From Haliclystus octoradiatus (Eukaryota > Cnidaria > Staurozoa > Stauromedusae > Haliclystidae): a DNA stretch of 64,000 nt. A program made the translations under genes and the position numbers. This document shows positions 23,950 through 37,920 of the stretch, one piece after another (position 1 is the first letter of the stretch; every line of letters begins with the position of its first letter). The stretch covers positions 16,119,936-16,183,935 of the forward strand of contig OU744448.1 in assembly GCA_916610825.1 (NCBI GenBank), read 5' to 3'. The notes beneath the pieces were generated by a model. That model was not told where the DNA came from. It did no database searches and worked only from the letters and a program-made list of their open reading frames with translations.

Positions 23950-26900
23950 ATATTTAATTCCCAAGGAAATTCGAATTTGATAAAAACCGCTCAAAATGAC
24001 CAAAAACAACGCTGAATTCCCAAGGGAATTCGAATTTGACAAAAACAGCTCATAATGACCAAAAACAATGCTCAATTCCCAAGGGAATTCGAATTTAACA
24101 AAAACAGCTCAAAATGACCAAAAACAATGCTTAATTCCAAAGGGAATTCGGAATTAACAAAAACAATTCAAAATGACCAAATACATTGCTTAATTCCCAA
24201 GGGAATTAGAATTTGATAAAAACAGCTCAAAATGACCAAAAACAATGCTTAATTCCCAAGGGAATTCGAATTTGATAAAAACAGCTCAAAATCATCAAAA
24301 ACAATGCTTAATTCTCAAGGGAAATCGAATTTTACAAAAACAGCTCAAAATGACCAAAAACAATGCTTAATTCCCAAGGGAATTCGAATTTGACAAAAAC
24401 AGCTCAAAATGACCAAAAACAATGCTTAATTCCAAAGGGAATTCAGAATTAACAAAAACAGCTCAAAATGACCAAAAACAATGCTTAAATCCCAAGGGAA
24501 TTCGAATTTGACAAAAACAGCTCATAATGACCAAAAACAATGCTGAATTCCCAAGGGAATTCAAATTTAACAAAAACAGCTCAAAATGTCCAAAAACAAT
24601 GCTTAATTCCCAAGGGAATTCGAATTTGAGAAAAACAGTTCAAAATGACCAAATACAATGCTTAATTCACAAGGGAATTCGAATTTGATAAAAAACAGCT
24701 CAAAATGACAAAAAACATTGCTTAATTCCCAAGGGAAATCGAATTTGACAAAAACAACTCAAAATGACCAAATACAATGCTTAATTCCCAAGGAAATTCG
24801 GAATTAACAAAAACAGCTCAAAATGACCAAAAACAATGCTTAATTCCAAAGGGAATTCGAATTTGATAAAAACAGCTCAAAATAACCAAAAACAATGCTT
24901 AATTCCCAAGGGAATTCGAATTTGACAAAAACAGCTCAAAATGACCAAAACAATGCTTAATTCCAAAGGGAATTCGGAATTAACAAAAACAGCTCAAAAA
25001 GACCAAAAACAATATTTAATTCCCAAGGAAATTCGAATTTGATAAAAACAGCTCAAAATGACCAAAAACAACGCTGAATTCCCAAGGGAATTCGAATTTG
25101 ACAAAAACAGCTCATAATGACCAAAAACAATGCTCAATTCCCAAGGGAATTCGAATTTAACAAAAACAGCTCAAAATGACCAAAAACAATGCTTAATTCC
25201 AAAGGGAATTCGGAATTAACAAAAACAGCTCAAAATGACCAAAAACAATGCTTAAATCCCAAGGGAATTCGAATTTGATAAAAACAGATAAAAATGACCA
25301 AAAACAATGCTTAAATCCGAAGGGAATTCGAATTTGATAAAAACAGCTCGAATTGACCAAAAAAAATGCTTACTTCCAAAGGGCATTTGGAATTAACAAA
25401 AACACTTCAAAAAGACCAAAAACAATGCTTAATTGCCAAGGAAATTCGAATTTGATAAAAACAGCTCAAAATGACCAACAACAATGTTTAATTCCCAAGG
25501 GAATTCGAATTTGACAAAAATAGCTCAAATTGACCGAAAACAATGCTTAATTCCCAAGGGAATTCGAATTTGACAAAAACAACTTAAAATGACCAAATAC
25601 AATGCTTAATTCACAAGAGAATTCGAATTTGACAAAAACAACTTAAAATGACCAAATACAATGCTTAATTCACAAGAGAATTCGAATTTGACAAAAACAG
25701 CTCAAAAGGACCAAAAACAATGCTTAATTTCAAAAGGAATTCAGAATTAACAAAACAGCTCGAAATGACCAAAAACAATGCTGAATTCCCAAAGGAATTC
25801 GAATTTGAGAAAAACAGCTCAAAATGACCAAATACAATGCTTAATTCACAAGGGAATTCGAATTTGATAAAAACAGCTCAAAATGACAAAAAACATTGCT
25901 TAATTCCCAAGGGAAATCGAATTCGACAAAAACAACTCAAAATGACCAAATACAATGCTAAATTCCCAAGTAAATTCGGAATTAACAAAAACAGCTCAAA
26001 ATGACCAAAAACAATGCTTAATTCCAAAGGGAATTCGAATTTGATAAAAACAGCTCAAAATAACCAAAAACAATGCTTAATTCCCAAGGGAATTCGAATT
26101 TAACAAAAACAGCTCAAAATGACCAAAAACAATGCTTAATTCCAAAGGGAATTCGGAATTAACAAAAACAGCTCAAAATGACCAAAAACAATGCTTAAAT
26201 TCCAAGGGAATTCGAATTTGATAAAAACAGATAAAATTGACCAAAAACAATGCTTAAATCCAAAAGGAATTCAGAATTAACAAAACAGCTCGGAATGACC
26301 AAAAAAAATGCTTAATTCCAAAGGGAATTCGGAATTAACAAAAACAGCTCAAAATGACCAAAAACAATGCTTAATTCCCAATGGAATTCGAATTTGATAA
26401 AAACAGCTCAAAATGACCAAAAACAATGCTTAATTCTCAAGGGAATTCGAATTTGACAAAAACAATTCAAAATGACCAAATACATTGCTTAATTCCAAAG
26501 GGAATTCAGAATTAACAAAAACAGCTCAAAATGACCAAAAACAATGCTTAAGTCCTAAGGGAATTCGAATTTGACAACAACAGCTCAAAATGACCAAAAA
26601 CAATGCTTAATTCCAAAGGGAATTCGGAATTAACAAAAACAGCTCAAAATGACCAAAAACAATGCTTAATTCCCAAGGGAATTCGAATTTGATAAAAACA
26701 GCTCAAAATGACCAAAAACAATGCTTAATTCTCAAGGGAATTCGAATTTGACAAAAACAATTCAAAATGACCAAATACATTGCTTAATTCCCAAGGGAAT
26801 TAGAATTTGATAAAAACAGCTCAAAATGACCAAAAACAATGCTGAATTCCCAAGGGAATTCGAATTTGATAAAAACAGCTCAAAATCACCAAAAACAATG

Positions 26901-27490
26901 CTTAATTCTCAAGGGAAATCGAATTTTACAAAAACAGCTCAAAATGACCAAAAACAATGCTTAATTCCCAAGGGAATTCGAATTTGACAAAAACAGCTCA
27001 AAATGACCAAAAACAATGCTTAATTCTCAAGGGAATTCGAATTTGACAAAAACAATTCAAAATGACCAAATACATTGCTTAATTTCCAAGGGAATTAGAA
27101 TTTGATAAAAACAGCTCAAAATGACCAAAAACAATGCTTAATTCCCAAGGGAATTCGAATTTGATAAAAACAGCTCAAAATCACCAAAAACAATGCTTAA
27201 TTCTCAAGGGAAATCGAATTTTACAAAAACAGCTCAAAATGACCAAAAACAATGCTTAATTCCCAAGGGAATACGAATTTGATAAAAACAGCTCAAAATG
27301 ACCAAAAACAATGCTTAATTCCCAAGGGAAATTGAATTTTACAAAAACAGCTCAAAATGACCAAAAACAATGCTTAATTCCAAAGGGAATTTGGAATTAA
27401 CAAAAACAGTTCAAAAAGACCAAAACAATGCTTAATTGCCAAGGAAATTCGAATTTGATAAAAACAGCTCAAAATGACCAAAAACAATGT
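23950..27490 (+). repeat. Segmental duplication delta, copy 2
   Basis: Partner of 19001-22425, about 84 monomers downstream. It starts at the same ATATTTAATT phase but inside an otherwise normal monomer, so this copy has the intact left edge while copy 1 has the truncated joint. It carries two extra monomers near 27120-27300 relative to copy 1. Confidence 0.85.
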
Positions 27491-30400
27491 TTAATTCCCA
27501 AGGGAATTCGAATTGGACAAAAACAGCTCAAATTGACCGAAAACAATGCTTAATTCCCAAGGGAATTCGAATTTGACAAAAACAACTTAAAATGACCAAA
27601 TACAATGTTTAATTCACAAGAGAATTCGAATTTGACAAAAACAGCTCAAAAGGACCAAAAACAATGCTTAATTCCAAAAGGAATTCAGAATTAACAAAAC
27701 AGCTCGGAATGACCAAAAACATTGCTTAATTCCAAAGGGAATTCGGAATTAACAAAAACAGCTCAAAATGACCAAAAACAATGCTTAATTCCCAATGGAA
27801 TTCCAGTTTGATAAAAACAGCTCAAAATGACCAAAAACAATGCTTAATTCTCAAGGGAATTCGAATTTGACAAAAACAATTCAAAATGACCAAATACATT
27901 GCTTAATTCCAATAGGAATTCGGAATTAACAAAAACAGCTCAAAATGACCAAAAACAATGCTTAAATCCCAAGGGAATTCGAATTTGATAAAAACAGCTC
28001 AAAATGACCAAAAACAATGCTTAAATCCAAAGGGAATTCGGAATTAACAAAAACAGCTCAAAATGACCAAAAACAATGCTTAAATCCCAAGGGAATTCGA
28101 ATTTGATAAAAACAGCTCAAAATGACCAAAAACAATGCTTAAATCCAAAGGGAATTCGAATTTGATAAAAACAGCTCGAAATGACCAAAAAAAATGCTTA
28201 ATTCCAAAGGGAATTTGGAATTAACAAAAACAGTTCAAAAAGACCAAAAACAATGCTTAATTGCCAAGGAAATTCGAATTTGATAAAAACAGCTCAAAAT
28301 GACCAAAAACAATGTTTAATTCCCAAGGGAATTCGAATTTAAGAAAAACAGCTCAAAATGACCAAAAACAATGCTTAATTCCCAAGGGAATTCGAATTTG
28401 ACAAAAACAACTTAAAATGACCAAATACAATGTTTAATTCACAAGAGAATTCGAATTTGACAAAAACAGCTCAAAAGGACCAAAAACAATGCTTAATTCC
28501 AAAAGGAATTCAGAATTAACAAAACAGCTCGGAATGACCAAAAAAAATGCTTAATTCCAAAGGGAATTCGGAATTAACAAAAACAGCTCAAAATGACCAA
28601 AAACAATGCTTAATTCCCAATGGAATTCGAATTTGATAAAAACAGCTCAAAATGACCAAAAACAATGCTTAATTCTCAAGGGAATTCGAATTTGACAAAA
28701 ACAATTCAAAATGACCAAATACATTGCTTAATTCCAAAGGGAATTCAGAATTAACAAAAACAGCTCAAAATGACCAAAAACAATGCTTAAGTCCTAAGGG
28801 AATTCGAATTTGACAACAACAGCTCAAAATGACCAAAAACAATGCTTAATTCCAAAGGGAATTCGGAATTAACAAAAACAGCTCAAAATGACCAAAAACA
28901 ATGCTTAATTCCCAAGGGAATTCGAATTTGATAAAAACAGCTCAAAATGACCAAAAACAATGCTTAATTCTCAAGGGAATTCGAATTTGACAAAAACAAT
29001 TCAAAATGACCAAATACATTGCTTAATTCCCAAGGGAATTAGAATTTGATAAAAACAGCTCAAAATGACCAAAAACAATGCTGAATTCCCAAGGGAATTC
29101 GAATTTGATAAAAACAGCTCAAAATCACCAAAAACAATGCTTAATTCTCAAGGGAAATCGAATTTTACAAAAACAGCTCAAAATGACCAAAAACAATGCT
29201 TAATTCCCAAGGGAATTCGAATTTGATAAAAACAGCTCAAAATGACCAAAAACAATGCTTAATTCTCAAGGGAATTCGAATTTGACAAAAACAATTCAAA
29301 ATGACCAAATACATTGCTTAATTCCCAAGGGAATTAGAATTTGATAAAAACAGCTCAAAATGACCAAAAACAATGCTTAATTCCCAAGGGAATTCGAATT
29401 TGATAAAAACAGCTCAAAATCACCAAAAACAATGCTTAATTCTCAAGGGAAATCGAATTTTACAAAAACAGCTCAAAATGACCAAAAACAATGCTTAATT
29501 CCCAAGGGAATTCGAATTTGACAAAAACAGCTCAAAATGACCAAAAACAATGCTTAATTCCAAAGGGAATTCAGAATTAACAAAAACAGCTCAAAATGAC
29601 CAAAAACAATGCTTAAATCCCAAGGGAATTCGAATTTGACAAAAACAGCTCATAATGACCAAAAACAATGCTGAATTCCCAAGGGAATTCGAATTTAACA
29701 AAAACAGCTCAAAATGACCAAAAACAATGCTTAATTCCCAAGGGAATTCGAATTTGAGAAAAACAGCTCAAAATGACCAAATACAATGCTTAATTCACAA
29801 GGGAATTCGAATTTGATAAAAACAGCTCAAAATGACAAAAAACATTGCTTAATTCCCAAGGGAAATCGAATTTGACAAAAACAACTCAAAATGACCAAAT
29901 ACAATGCTTAATTCCCAAGGAAATTCGGAATTAAAAAAAACAGCTCAAAATGACCAAAAACAATGCTTAATTCCAAAGGGAATTCGAATTTAACAAAAAC
30001 AGCTCAAAATGACCAAAAACAATGCTTAATTCCAAAGGGAATTCGGAATTAACAAAAACAGCTCAAAATGACCAAAACCAATGCTTAAATCCCAAGGGAA
30101 TTCGAATTTGATAAAATTAGCTAAAAATGACCAAAAACAATGCTTAAATCCGAAGGGAATTCGAATTTGATAAAAACAGCTCGAAATGACCAAAAAAAAT
30201 GCTTACTTCCAAAGGGAATTTGGAATTAACAAAAACACTTCAAAAAGACCAAAAACAATGCTTAATTGCCAAGGAAATTCGAATTTGATAAAAACAGCTC
30301 AAAATGACCAAAAACAATGCTTAATTCTCAAGGGAATTCGAATTTGACAAAAACAATTCAAAATGACCAAATACATTGCTTAATTCCCAAGGGAATTAGA

Positions 30401-30544
30401 ATTTGATAAAAACAGCTCAAAATGACCAAAAACAATGCTGAATTCCCAAGGGAATTCGAATTTGATAAAAACAGCTCAAAATCACCAAAAACAATGCTTA
30501 ATTCTCAAGGGAAATCGAATTTTACAAAAACAGCTCAAAATGAC
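27491..30544 (+). repeat. Satellite segment with repeated ACAATTCAAAATG cassette
   Basis: About 52 monomers. A cassette recurs: TTCTCAAGGGAATTCG with ACAATTCAAAATGACC, followed by CATTGCTTAATTCCC with GGGAATTAGAATTTGAT, then AAAATCACC, then GGAAATCGAATTTTAC. It is seen near 28980, 29280, 30330 and 30640, as well as in delta and in the downstream 19-mer. TTCCAATAGGAATTCGG at 27906 recurs at 31502 and 32621. Confidence 0.78.
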
Positions 30545-33150
30545 CAAAAACAATGCTTAATTCCCAAGGGAATTCGAATTTGACAAAAACAGCTCAAAAT
30601 GACCAAAAACAATGCTTAATTCTCAAGGGAATTCGAATTTGACAAAAACAATTCAAAATGACCAAATACATTGCTTAATTCCCAAGGGAATTAGAATTTG
30701 ATAAAAACAGCTCAAAATGACCAAAAACAATGCTTAATTCCCAATGGAATTCGAATTTGATAAAAACAGCTCAAAATCACCAAAAACAATGCTTAATTCT
30801 CAAGGGAAATCGAATTTTACAAAAACAGCTCAAAATGACCAAAAACAATGCTTAATTCCCAAGGGAATTCGAACTTGATAAAAACAGCTCAAAATGACCA
30901 AAAACAATGCTTAATTCCCAAGGGAAATTGAATTTTACAAAAACAGCTCAAAATGACCAAAAACAATGCTTAATTCAAAAGGGAATTTGGAATTAACAAA
31001 AACAGTTCAAAAAGACCAAAACAATGCTTAATTGCCAAGGAAATTCGAAATTGATAAAAACAGCTCAAAATGACCAAAAACAATGTTTAATTCCCAAGGG
31101 AATTCGAATTGGACAAAAACAGCTCAAATTGACCGAAAACAATGCTTAATTCCCAAGGGAATTCGAATTTGACAAAAACAACTTAAAATGACCAAATACA
31201 ATGTTTAATTCACAAGAGAATTCGAATTTGACAAAAACAGCTCAAAAGGACCAAAAACAATGCTTAATTCCAAAAGGAATTCAGAATTAACAAAACAGCT
31301 CGGAATGACCAAAAACATTGCTTAATTCCAAAGGGAATTCGGAATTAACAAAAACAGCTCAAAATGACCAAAAACAATGCTTAATTCCCAATGGAATTCC
31401 AATTTGATAAAAACAGCTCAAAATGACCAAAAACAATGCTTAATTCTCAAGGGAATTCGAATTTGACAAAAACAATTCAAAATGACCAAATACATTGCTT
31501 AATTCCAATAGGAATTCGGAATTAACAAAAACAGCTCAAAATGACCAAAAACAATGCTTAAGTCCTAAGGGAATTCAAATTTGACAACAACAGCTCAAAA
31601 TGACCAAAAACAATGCTTAATTCCAAAGGGAATTCGGAATTAACAAAAACAGCTCAAAATGACCAAAAACAATGCTTAATTCCCAAGGGAATTCGAATTT
31701 GATAAAAACAGCTCAAAATGACCAAAAACAATGCTTAATTCTCAAGGGAATTCGAATTTGACAAAAACAATTCAAAATGACCAAATACATTGCTTAATTC
31801 CCAAGGGAATTAGAATTTGATAAAAACAGCTCAAAATGACCAAAAACAATGCTTAATTCCCAAGGGAATTCGAATTTGATAAAAACAGCTCAAAATCACC
31901 AAAAACAATGCTTAATTCTCAAGGGAAATCGAATTTTACAAAAACAGCTCAAAATGACCAAAAACAATGCTTAATTCCCAAGGGAATTCGAATTTGATAA
32001 AAACAGCTCAAAATGACCAAAAACAATGCTTAATTCCCAAGGGAAATTGAATTTTACAAAAACAGCTCAAAATGACCAAAAACAATGCTTAATTCCAAAG
32101 GGAATTTGGAATTAACAAAAACAGTTCAAAAAGACCAAAACAATGCTTAATTGCCAAGGAAATTCGAATTTGATAAAAACAGCTCAAAATGACCAAAAAC
32201 AATGTTTAATTCCCAAGGGAATTCGAATTTGACAAAAACAGCTCAAATTGACCGAAAACAATGCTTAATTCCCAAGGGAATTCGAATTTGACAAAAACAA
32301 CTTAAAATGACCAAATACAATGTTTAATTCACAAGAGAATTCGAATTTGACAAAAACAGCTCAAAAGGACCAAAAACAATGCTTAATTCCAAAAGGAATT
32401 CAGAATTAACAAAACAGCTCGGAATGACCAAAAACATTGCTTAATTCCAAAGGGAATTCGGAATTAACAAAAACAGCTCAAAATGACCAAAAACAATGCT
32501 TAAATCCCAATGGAATTCCAATTTGATAAAAACAGCTCAAAATGACCAAAAACAATGCTTAATTCTCAAGGGAATTCGAATTTGACAAAAACAATTCAAA
32601 ATGACCAAATACATTGCTTAATTCCAATAGGAATTCGGAATCAACAAAAACAGCTCAAAATGACCAAAAACAATGCTTAAGTCCTAAGGGAATTCGAATT
32701 TGACAACAACAGCTCAAAATGACCAAAAACAATGCTTAATTCCAAAGGGAATTCGGAATTAACAAAAACAGCTCAAAATGACCAAAAACAATGCTTAATT
32801 CCCAAGGGAATTCGAATTTGATAAAAACAGCTCAAAATGACCAAAAACAATGCTTAATTCTCAAGGGAATTCGAATTTGACAAAAACAATTCAAAATGAC
32901 CAAATACATTGCTTAATTCCCAAGGGAATTAGAATTTGATAAAAACAGCTCAAAATGACCAAAAACAATGCTTAATTCCCAAGGGAATTCGAATTTGATA
33001 AAAACAGCTCAAAATCACCAAAAACAATGCTTAATTCTCAAGGGAAATCGAATTTTACAAAAACAGCTCAAAATGACCAAAAACAATGCTTAATTCCCAA
33101 GGGAATTCGAATTTGACAAAAACAGCTCAAAATGACCAAAAACAATGCTT
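30545..33150 (+). repeat. 19-monomer tandem higher-order repeat, about 2.3 copies
   Basis: Copies run at about 30545-31663 and 31664-32782, with a partial third to about 33150. The period is 1119 bp, that is 19 monomers less two bases lost at CAAAACAGCTCGG and ACCAAAACAATG. TTCCAATAGG marks both copies (31502 and 32621). The third copy departs near 33150, where GGGAAATTGAATTTTAC is replaced by GGAATTCAGAATTAAC. Confidence 0.82.
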
Positions 33151-33914
33151 AATTCCAAAGGGAATTCAGAATTAACAAAAACAGCTCAAAATGACCAAAA
33201 ACAATGCTTAAATCCCAAGGGAATTCGAATTTGACAAAAACAGCTCATAATGACCAAAAACAATGCTGAATTCCCAAGGGAATTCGAATTTAACAAAAAC
33301 AGCTCAAAATGACCAAATACAATGCTTAATTCCCAAGGAAATTCGGAATTAACAAAAACAGCTCAAAATGACCAAAAACAATGCTTAATTCCAAAGGGAA
33401 TTCGAATTTGATAAAAACAGCTCAAAATAACCAAAAACAATGCTTAATTCCCAAGGGAATTCGAATTTGACAAAAACAGCTCAAAATGACCAAAACAATG
33501 CTTAATTCCAAAGGGAATTCGGAATTAACAAAAGCAGCTCAAAAAGACCAAAAACAATATTTAATTCCCAAGGAAATTCGAATTTGATAAAAACAGCTCA
33601 AAATGACCAAAAACAACGCTGAATTCCCAAGGGAATTCGAATTTGACAAAAACAGCTCATAATGACCAAAAACAATGCTCAATTCCCAAGGGAATTCGAA
33701 TTTAACAAAAACAGCTCAAAATGACCAAAAACAATGCTTAATTCCAAAGGGAATTCGGAATTAACAAAAACAGCTCAAAATGACCAAAACCAATGCTTAA
33801 ATCCCAAGGGAATTCGAATTTGATAAAAACAGCTAAAAATGACCAAAAACAATGCTTAAATCCGAAGGGAATTCGAATTTGATAAAAACAGCTCGAAATG
33901 ACCAAAAAAAATGC

Positions 33915-35010
33915 TTACTTCCAAAGGGAATTTGGAATTAACAAAAACACTTCAAAAAGACCAAAAACAATGCTTAATTGCCAAGGAAATTCGAATTTGA
34001 TAAAAACAGCTCAAAATGACCAACAACAATGTTTAATTCCCAAGGGAATTCGAATTTGACAAAAACAGCTCAAATTGACCGAAAACAATGCTTAATTCCC
34101 AAGGGAATTCGAATTTGACAAAAACAACTTAAAATGACCAAATACAATGCTTAATTCACAAGAGAATTCGAATTTGACAAAAACAACTTAAAATGACCAA
34201 ATACAATGCTTAATTCACAAGAGAATTCGAATTTGACAAAAACAGCTCAAAAGGAACAAAAACAATGCTTAATTTCAAAAGGAATTCTGAATTAACAAAA
34301 CAGCTCGAAATGACCAAAAACAATGCTGAATTCCCAAAGGAATTCGAATTTGAGAAAAACAGCTCAAAATGACCAAATACAATGCTTAATTCACAAGGGA
34401 ATTCGAATTTGATAAAAACAGCTCAAAATGAAAAAAACATTGCTTAATTCCCAAGGGAAATCGAATTTGACAAAAACAACTCAAAATGACCAAATACAAT
34501 GCTTAATTCCCAATAAATTCGGAATTAACAAAAACAGCTCAAAATGACCAAAAACAATGCTTAATTCCAAAGGGAATTCGAATTTGACAAAAACAGCTCA
34601 AAATGACCAAAACAATGCTTAATTCCAAAGGGAATTCGGAATTAACAAAAACAGCTCAAAATGACCAAAAACAATGCTTAATTCCAAAGGGAATTCGGAA
34701 TTAACAAAAACAGCTCAAAATGACCAAAAACAATGCTTAAATCCCAAGGGAATTCGAATTTGATAAAAACAGATAAAATTGACCAAAAACAATGCTTAAA
34801 TCCGAAGGGAATTCGAATTTGATAAAAACAGCTCGAAATGACCAAAAAAAATGCTTACTTCCAAAGGGAATTTGGAATTAACAAAAACAGTTCAAAAAGA
34901 CCAAAAACAATGCTTAATTGCCAAGGAATTTCGAATTTGATAAAAACAGCTCAAAATGACCAAAAACAATGTTTAATTCCCAAGGGAATTCAAATTTGAC
35001 AAAAACAGCT
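33915..35010 (+). repeat. Segmental duplication zeta, copy 1
   Basis: It aligns to 36740-37835 at offset 2825. Shared rare markers are ACACTTC (33947 and 36772), ATGAAAAAAACATTGC (34429 region) and the shortened CCCAATAAATTCGG (34506 and 37331), in which four bases of the dyad half are missing. The copies diverge near 35010, where this one has CAAATGGACCG. Confidence 0.83.
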
Positions 35011-36740
35011 CAAATGGACCGAAAACAATGCTTAATTCCCAAGGGAATTCGAATTTGACAAAAACAACTTAAAATGACCAAATACAATGCTTAATTCACA
35101 AGAGAATTCGAATTTGACAAAAACAGCTCAAAATGACCAAAAACAATGCTTAATTTCAAAAGGAATTCAGAATTAACAAAACAGCTCGAAAAGACCAAAA
35201 ACAATGCTGAATTCCCAAGGGAATTCGAATTTGACAAAAACAGCTCATAATGACCAAAAACAATGCTGAATTCCAAGGGATTTCGAATTTAACAAAAACA
35301 GCTCAAAATGACCAAATACAATGCTGAATTCCCAAGGGAATTCGAATTTGATAAAAACAGCTCAAAATCACCAAAAACAATGCTTAATTCTCAAGGGAAA
35401 TCGAATTTAACAAAAACAGCTCAAAATGACCAAAAACAATGCTTAATTCCCAAGGGAATTCGAATTTGACAAAAACAGCTCAAAATGACCAAAAACAATG
35501 CTTAATTCCAAAGGGAATTCGGAATTAACAAAAACAGCTCAAAATGACCAAAAACAATGCTTAAATCCCAAGGGAATTCGAATTTGATAAAAACAGTTCA
35601 AAAAGACCAAAAACAATGCTTAATTGCCAAGGAAATTCGAATTTGATAAAAACAGCTCAAAATGACCAAAAACAATGTTTAATTCCCAAGGGAATTCGAA
35701 TTTGAGAAAAACAGCTCAAAATGACCAAAAACAATGCTTAATTCCAAAAGGAATTCAGAATTAACAAAAACAGCTCAAAATGACCAAAAACAATGCTAAA
35801 TTCCCAAGGGAATTCGAATTTGACAAAAACAGCTCATAATGACCAAAAACAATGCTGAATTCCCAAGGAAATTCGAATTTAACAAAAATAGCTCAAAATG
35901 ACCAAAAACAATGCTTAATTCCCAAGGGAATTCGAATTTGAGAAAAACAGCTCAAAATGACAAAATACATTGCTTAATTCACAAGGGAATTCGAATTTGA
36001 TAAAAACAGCTCAAAATGACAAAAAACATTGCTTAATTCCCAAAGGAAATCGAATTTGACAAAAACAACTCAAAATGACCAAATACAATGCTTAATTCCC
36101 AAGGAAATTCGGAATTAACAAAAACAGCTCAAAATGACCAAAAACAATGCTTAATTCCAAAGGGAATTCGAATTTGATAAAAACAGCTCAAAATAACCAA
36201 AAACAATGCTTAATTCCCAAGGGAATTCGAATTTGACAAAAACAGCTCAAAATGACCAAAACAATGCTTAATTCCAAAGGGAATTCGGAATTAACAAAAA
36301 CAGCTCAAAAAGACCAAAAACAATGCTTAATTCCCAAGGAAATTCGAATTTGATAAAAACAGCTCAAAATGACCAAAAACAACGCTGAATTCCCAAGGGA
36401 ATTCGAATTTGACAAAAACAGCTCAAAATGACCAAAAACAATGCTTAATTCCAAAGGGAATTCAGAATTAACAAAAACAGCTCAAAAGGACCAAAAACAA
36501 TGCTGAATTCCCAAGGGAATTCGAATTTGACAAAAACAGCTCATAATGACCAAAAACAATGCTGAATTCACAAGGGAATTCGAATTTAACAAAAACAGCT
36601 CAAAATGACCAAAAACAATGCTTAATTCTCAAGGGAAATCGAATTTAACAAAAACAGCTCAAAATGACCAAAAACAATCCTTAATTTTCAAGGGAATTCG
36701 AATTTGACAAAAACAGCTCAAAATGACCAAAAACAATGCT
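34860..36740 (+). repeat. Segmental duplication eta, copy 1
   Basis: It aligns to 37921-39801 at offset 3061. Markers are CAAATGGACC (35011 and 38072), GGGATTTCGAATTTAAC, and CAATCCTTAATTTTCAAGGG (36675 and 39736). This copy lost one C at about 35274 (GAATTCCAAGGG); the partner lost one T near 38742, which restores the offset. Confidence 0.83.
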
Positions 36741-37835
36741 TAATTCCAAAGGGAATTTGGAATTAACAAAAACACTTCAAAAAGACCAAAAACAATGCTT
36801 AATTGCCAAGGAAATTCGAATTTGATAAAAACAGCTCAAAATGACCAACAACAATGTTTAATTCCCAAGGGAATTCGAATTTGACAAAAATAGCTCAAAT
36901 TGACCGAAAACAATGCTTAATTCCCAAGGGAATTCGAATTTGACAAAAACAACTTAAAATGACCAAATACAATGCTTAATTCACAAGAGAATTCGAATTT
37001 GAGAAAAACAACTTAAAATGACCAAATACAATGCTTAATTCACAAGAGAATTCGAATTTGACAAAAACAGCTCAAAAGGACCAAAAACAATGCTTAATTT
37101 CAAAAGGAATTCTGAATTAACAAAACAGCTCGAAATGACCAAAAACAATGCTGAATTCCCAAAGGAATTCGAATTTGAGAAAAACAGCTCAAAATGACCA
37201 AATACAATGCTTAATTCACAAGGGAATTCGAATTTGATAAAAACAGCTCAAAATGAAAAAAACATTGCTTAATTCCCAAGGGAAATCGAATTTGACAAAA
37301 ACAACTCAAAATGACCAAATACAATGCTTAATTCCCAATAAATTCGGAATTAACAAAAACAGCTCAAAATGACCAAAAACAATGCTTAATTCCAAAGGGA
37401 TTTCGAATTTGACAAAAACAGCTCAAAATGACCAAAACAATGCTTAATTCCAAAGGGAATTCGGAATTAACAAAAACAGCTCAAAATGACCAAAAACAAT
37501 GCTTAATTCCAAAGGGAATTCGGAATTAACAAAAACAGCTCAAAATGACCAAAAACAATGCTTAAATCCCAAGGGAATTCGAATTTGATAAAAACAGATA
37601 AAATTGACCAAAAACAATGCTTAAATCCGAAGGGAATTCGAATTTGATAAAAACAGCTCGAAATGACCAAAAAAAATGCTTACTTCCAAAGGGAATTTGG
37701 AATTAACAAAAACAGTTCAAAAAGACCAAAAACAATGCTTAATTGCCAAGGAATTTCGAATTTGATAAAAACAGCTCAAAATGACCAAAAACAATGTTTA
37801 ATTCCCAAGGGAATTCGAATTTGACAAAAACAGCT
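36740..37835 (+). repeat. Segmental duplication zeta, copy 2
   Basis: Partner of 33915-35010. The same dyad-deleted monomer, the same ATGAAAAAAACATTGC deletion and the same ACACTTC change occur in the same order. It is followed at about 37921 by duplication eta, so zeta and eta overlap in their left copies (34860-35010). Confidence 0.83.
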
Positions 37836-37920
37836 CAAAATGACCAAAAACAATGCTTAATTCCAAAGGGAATTCGGAATTAACAAAAACAGCTCAAAAT
37901 GACCAAAAACAATGCTTAAT

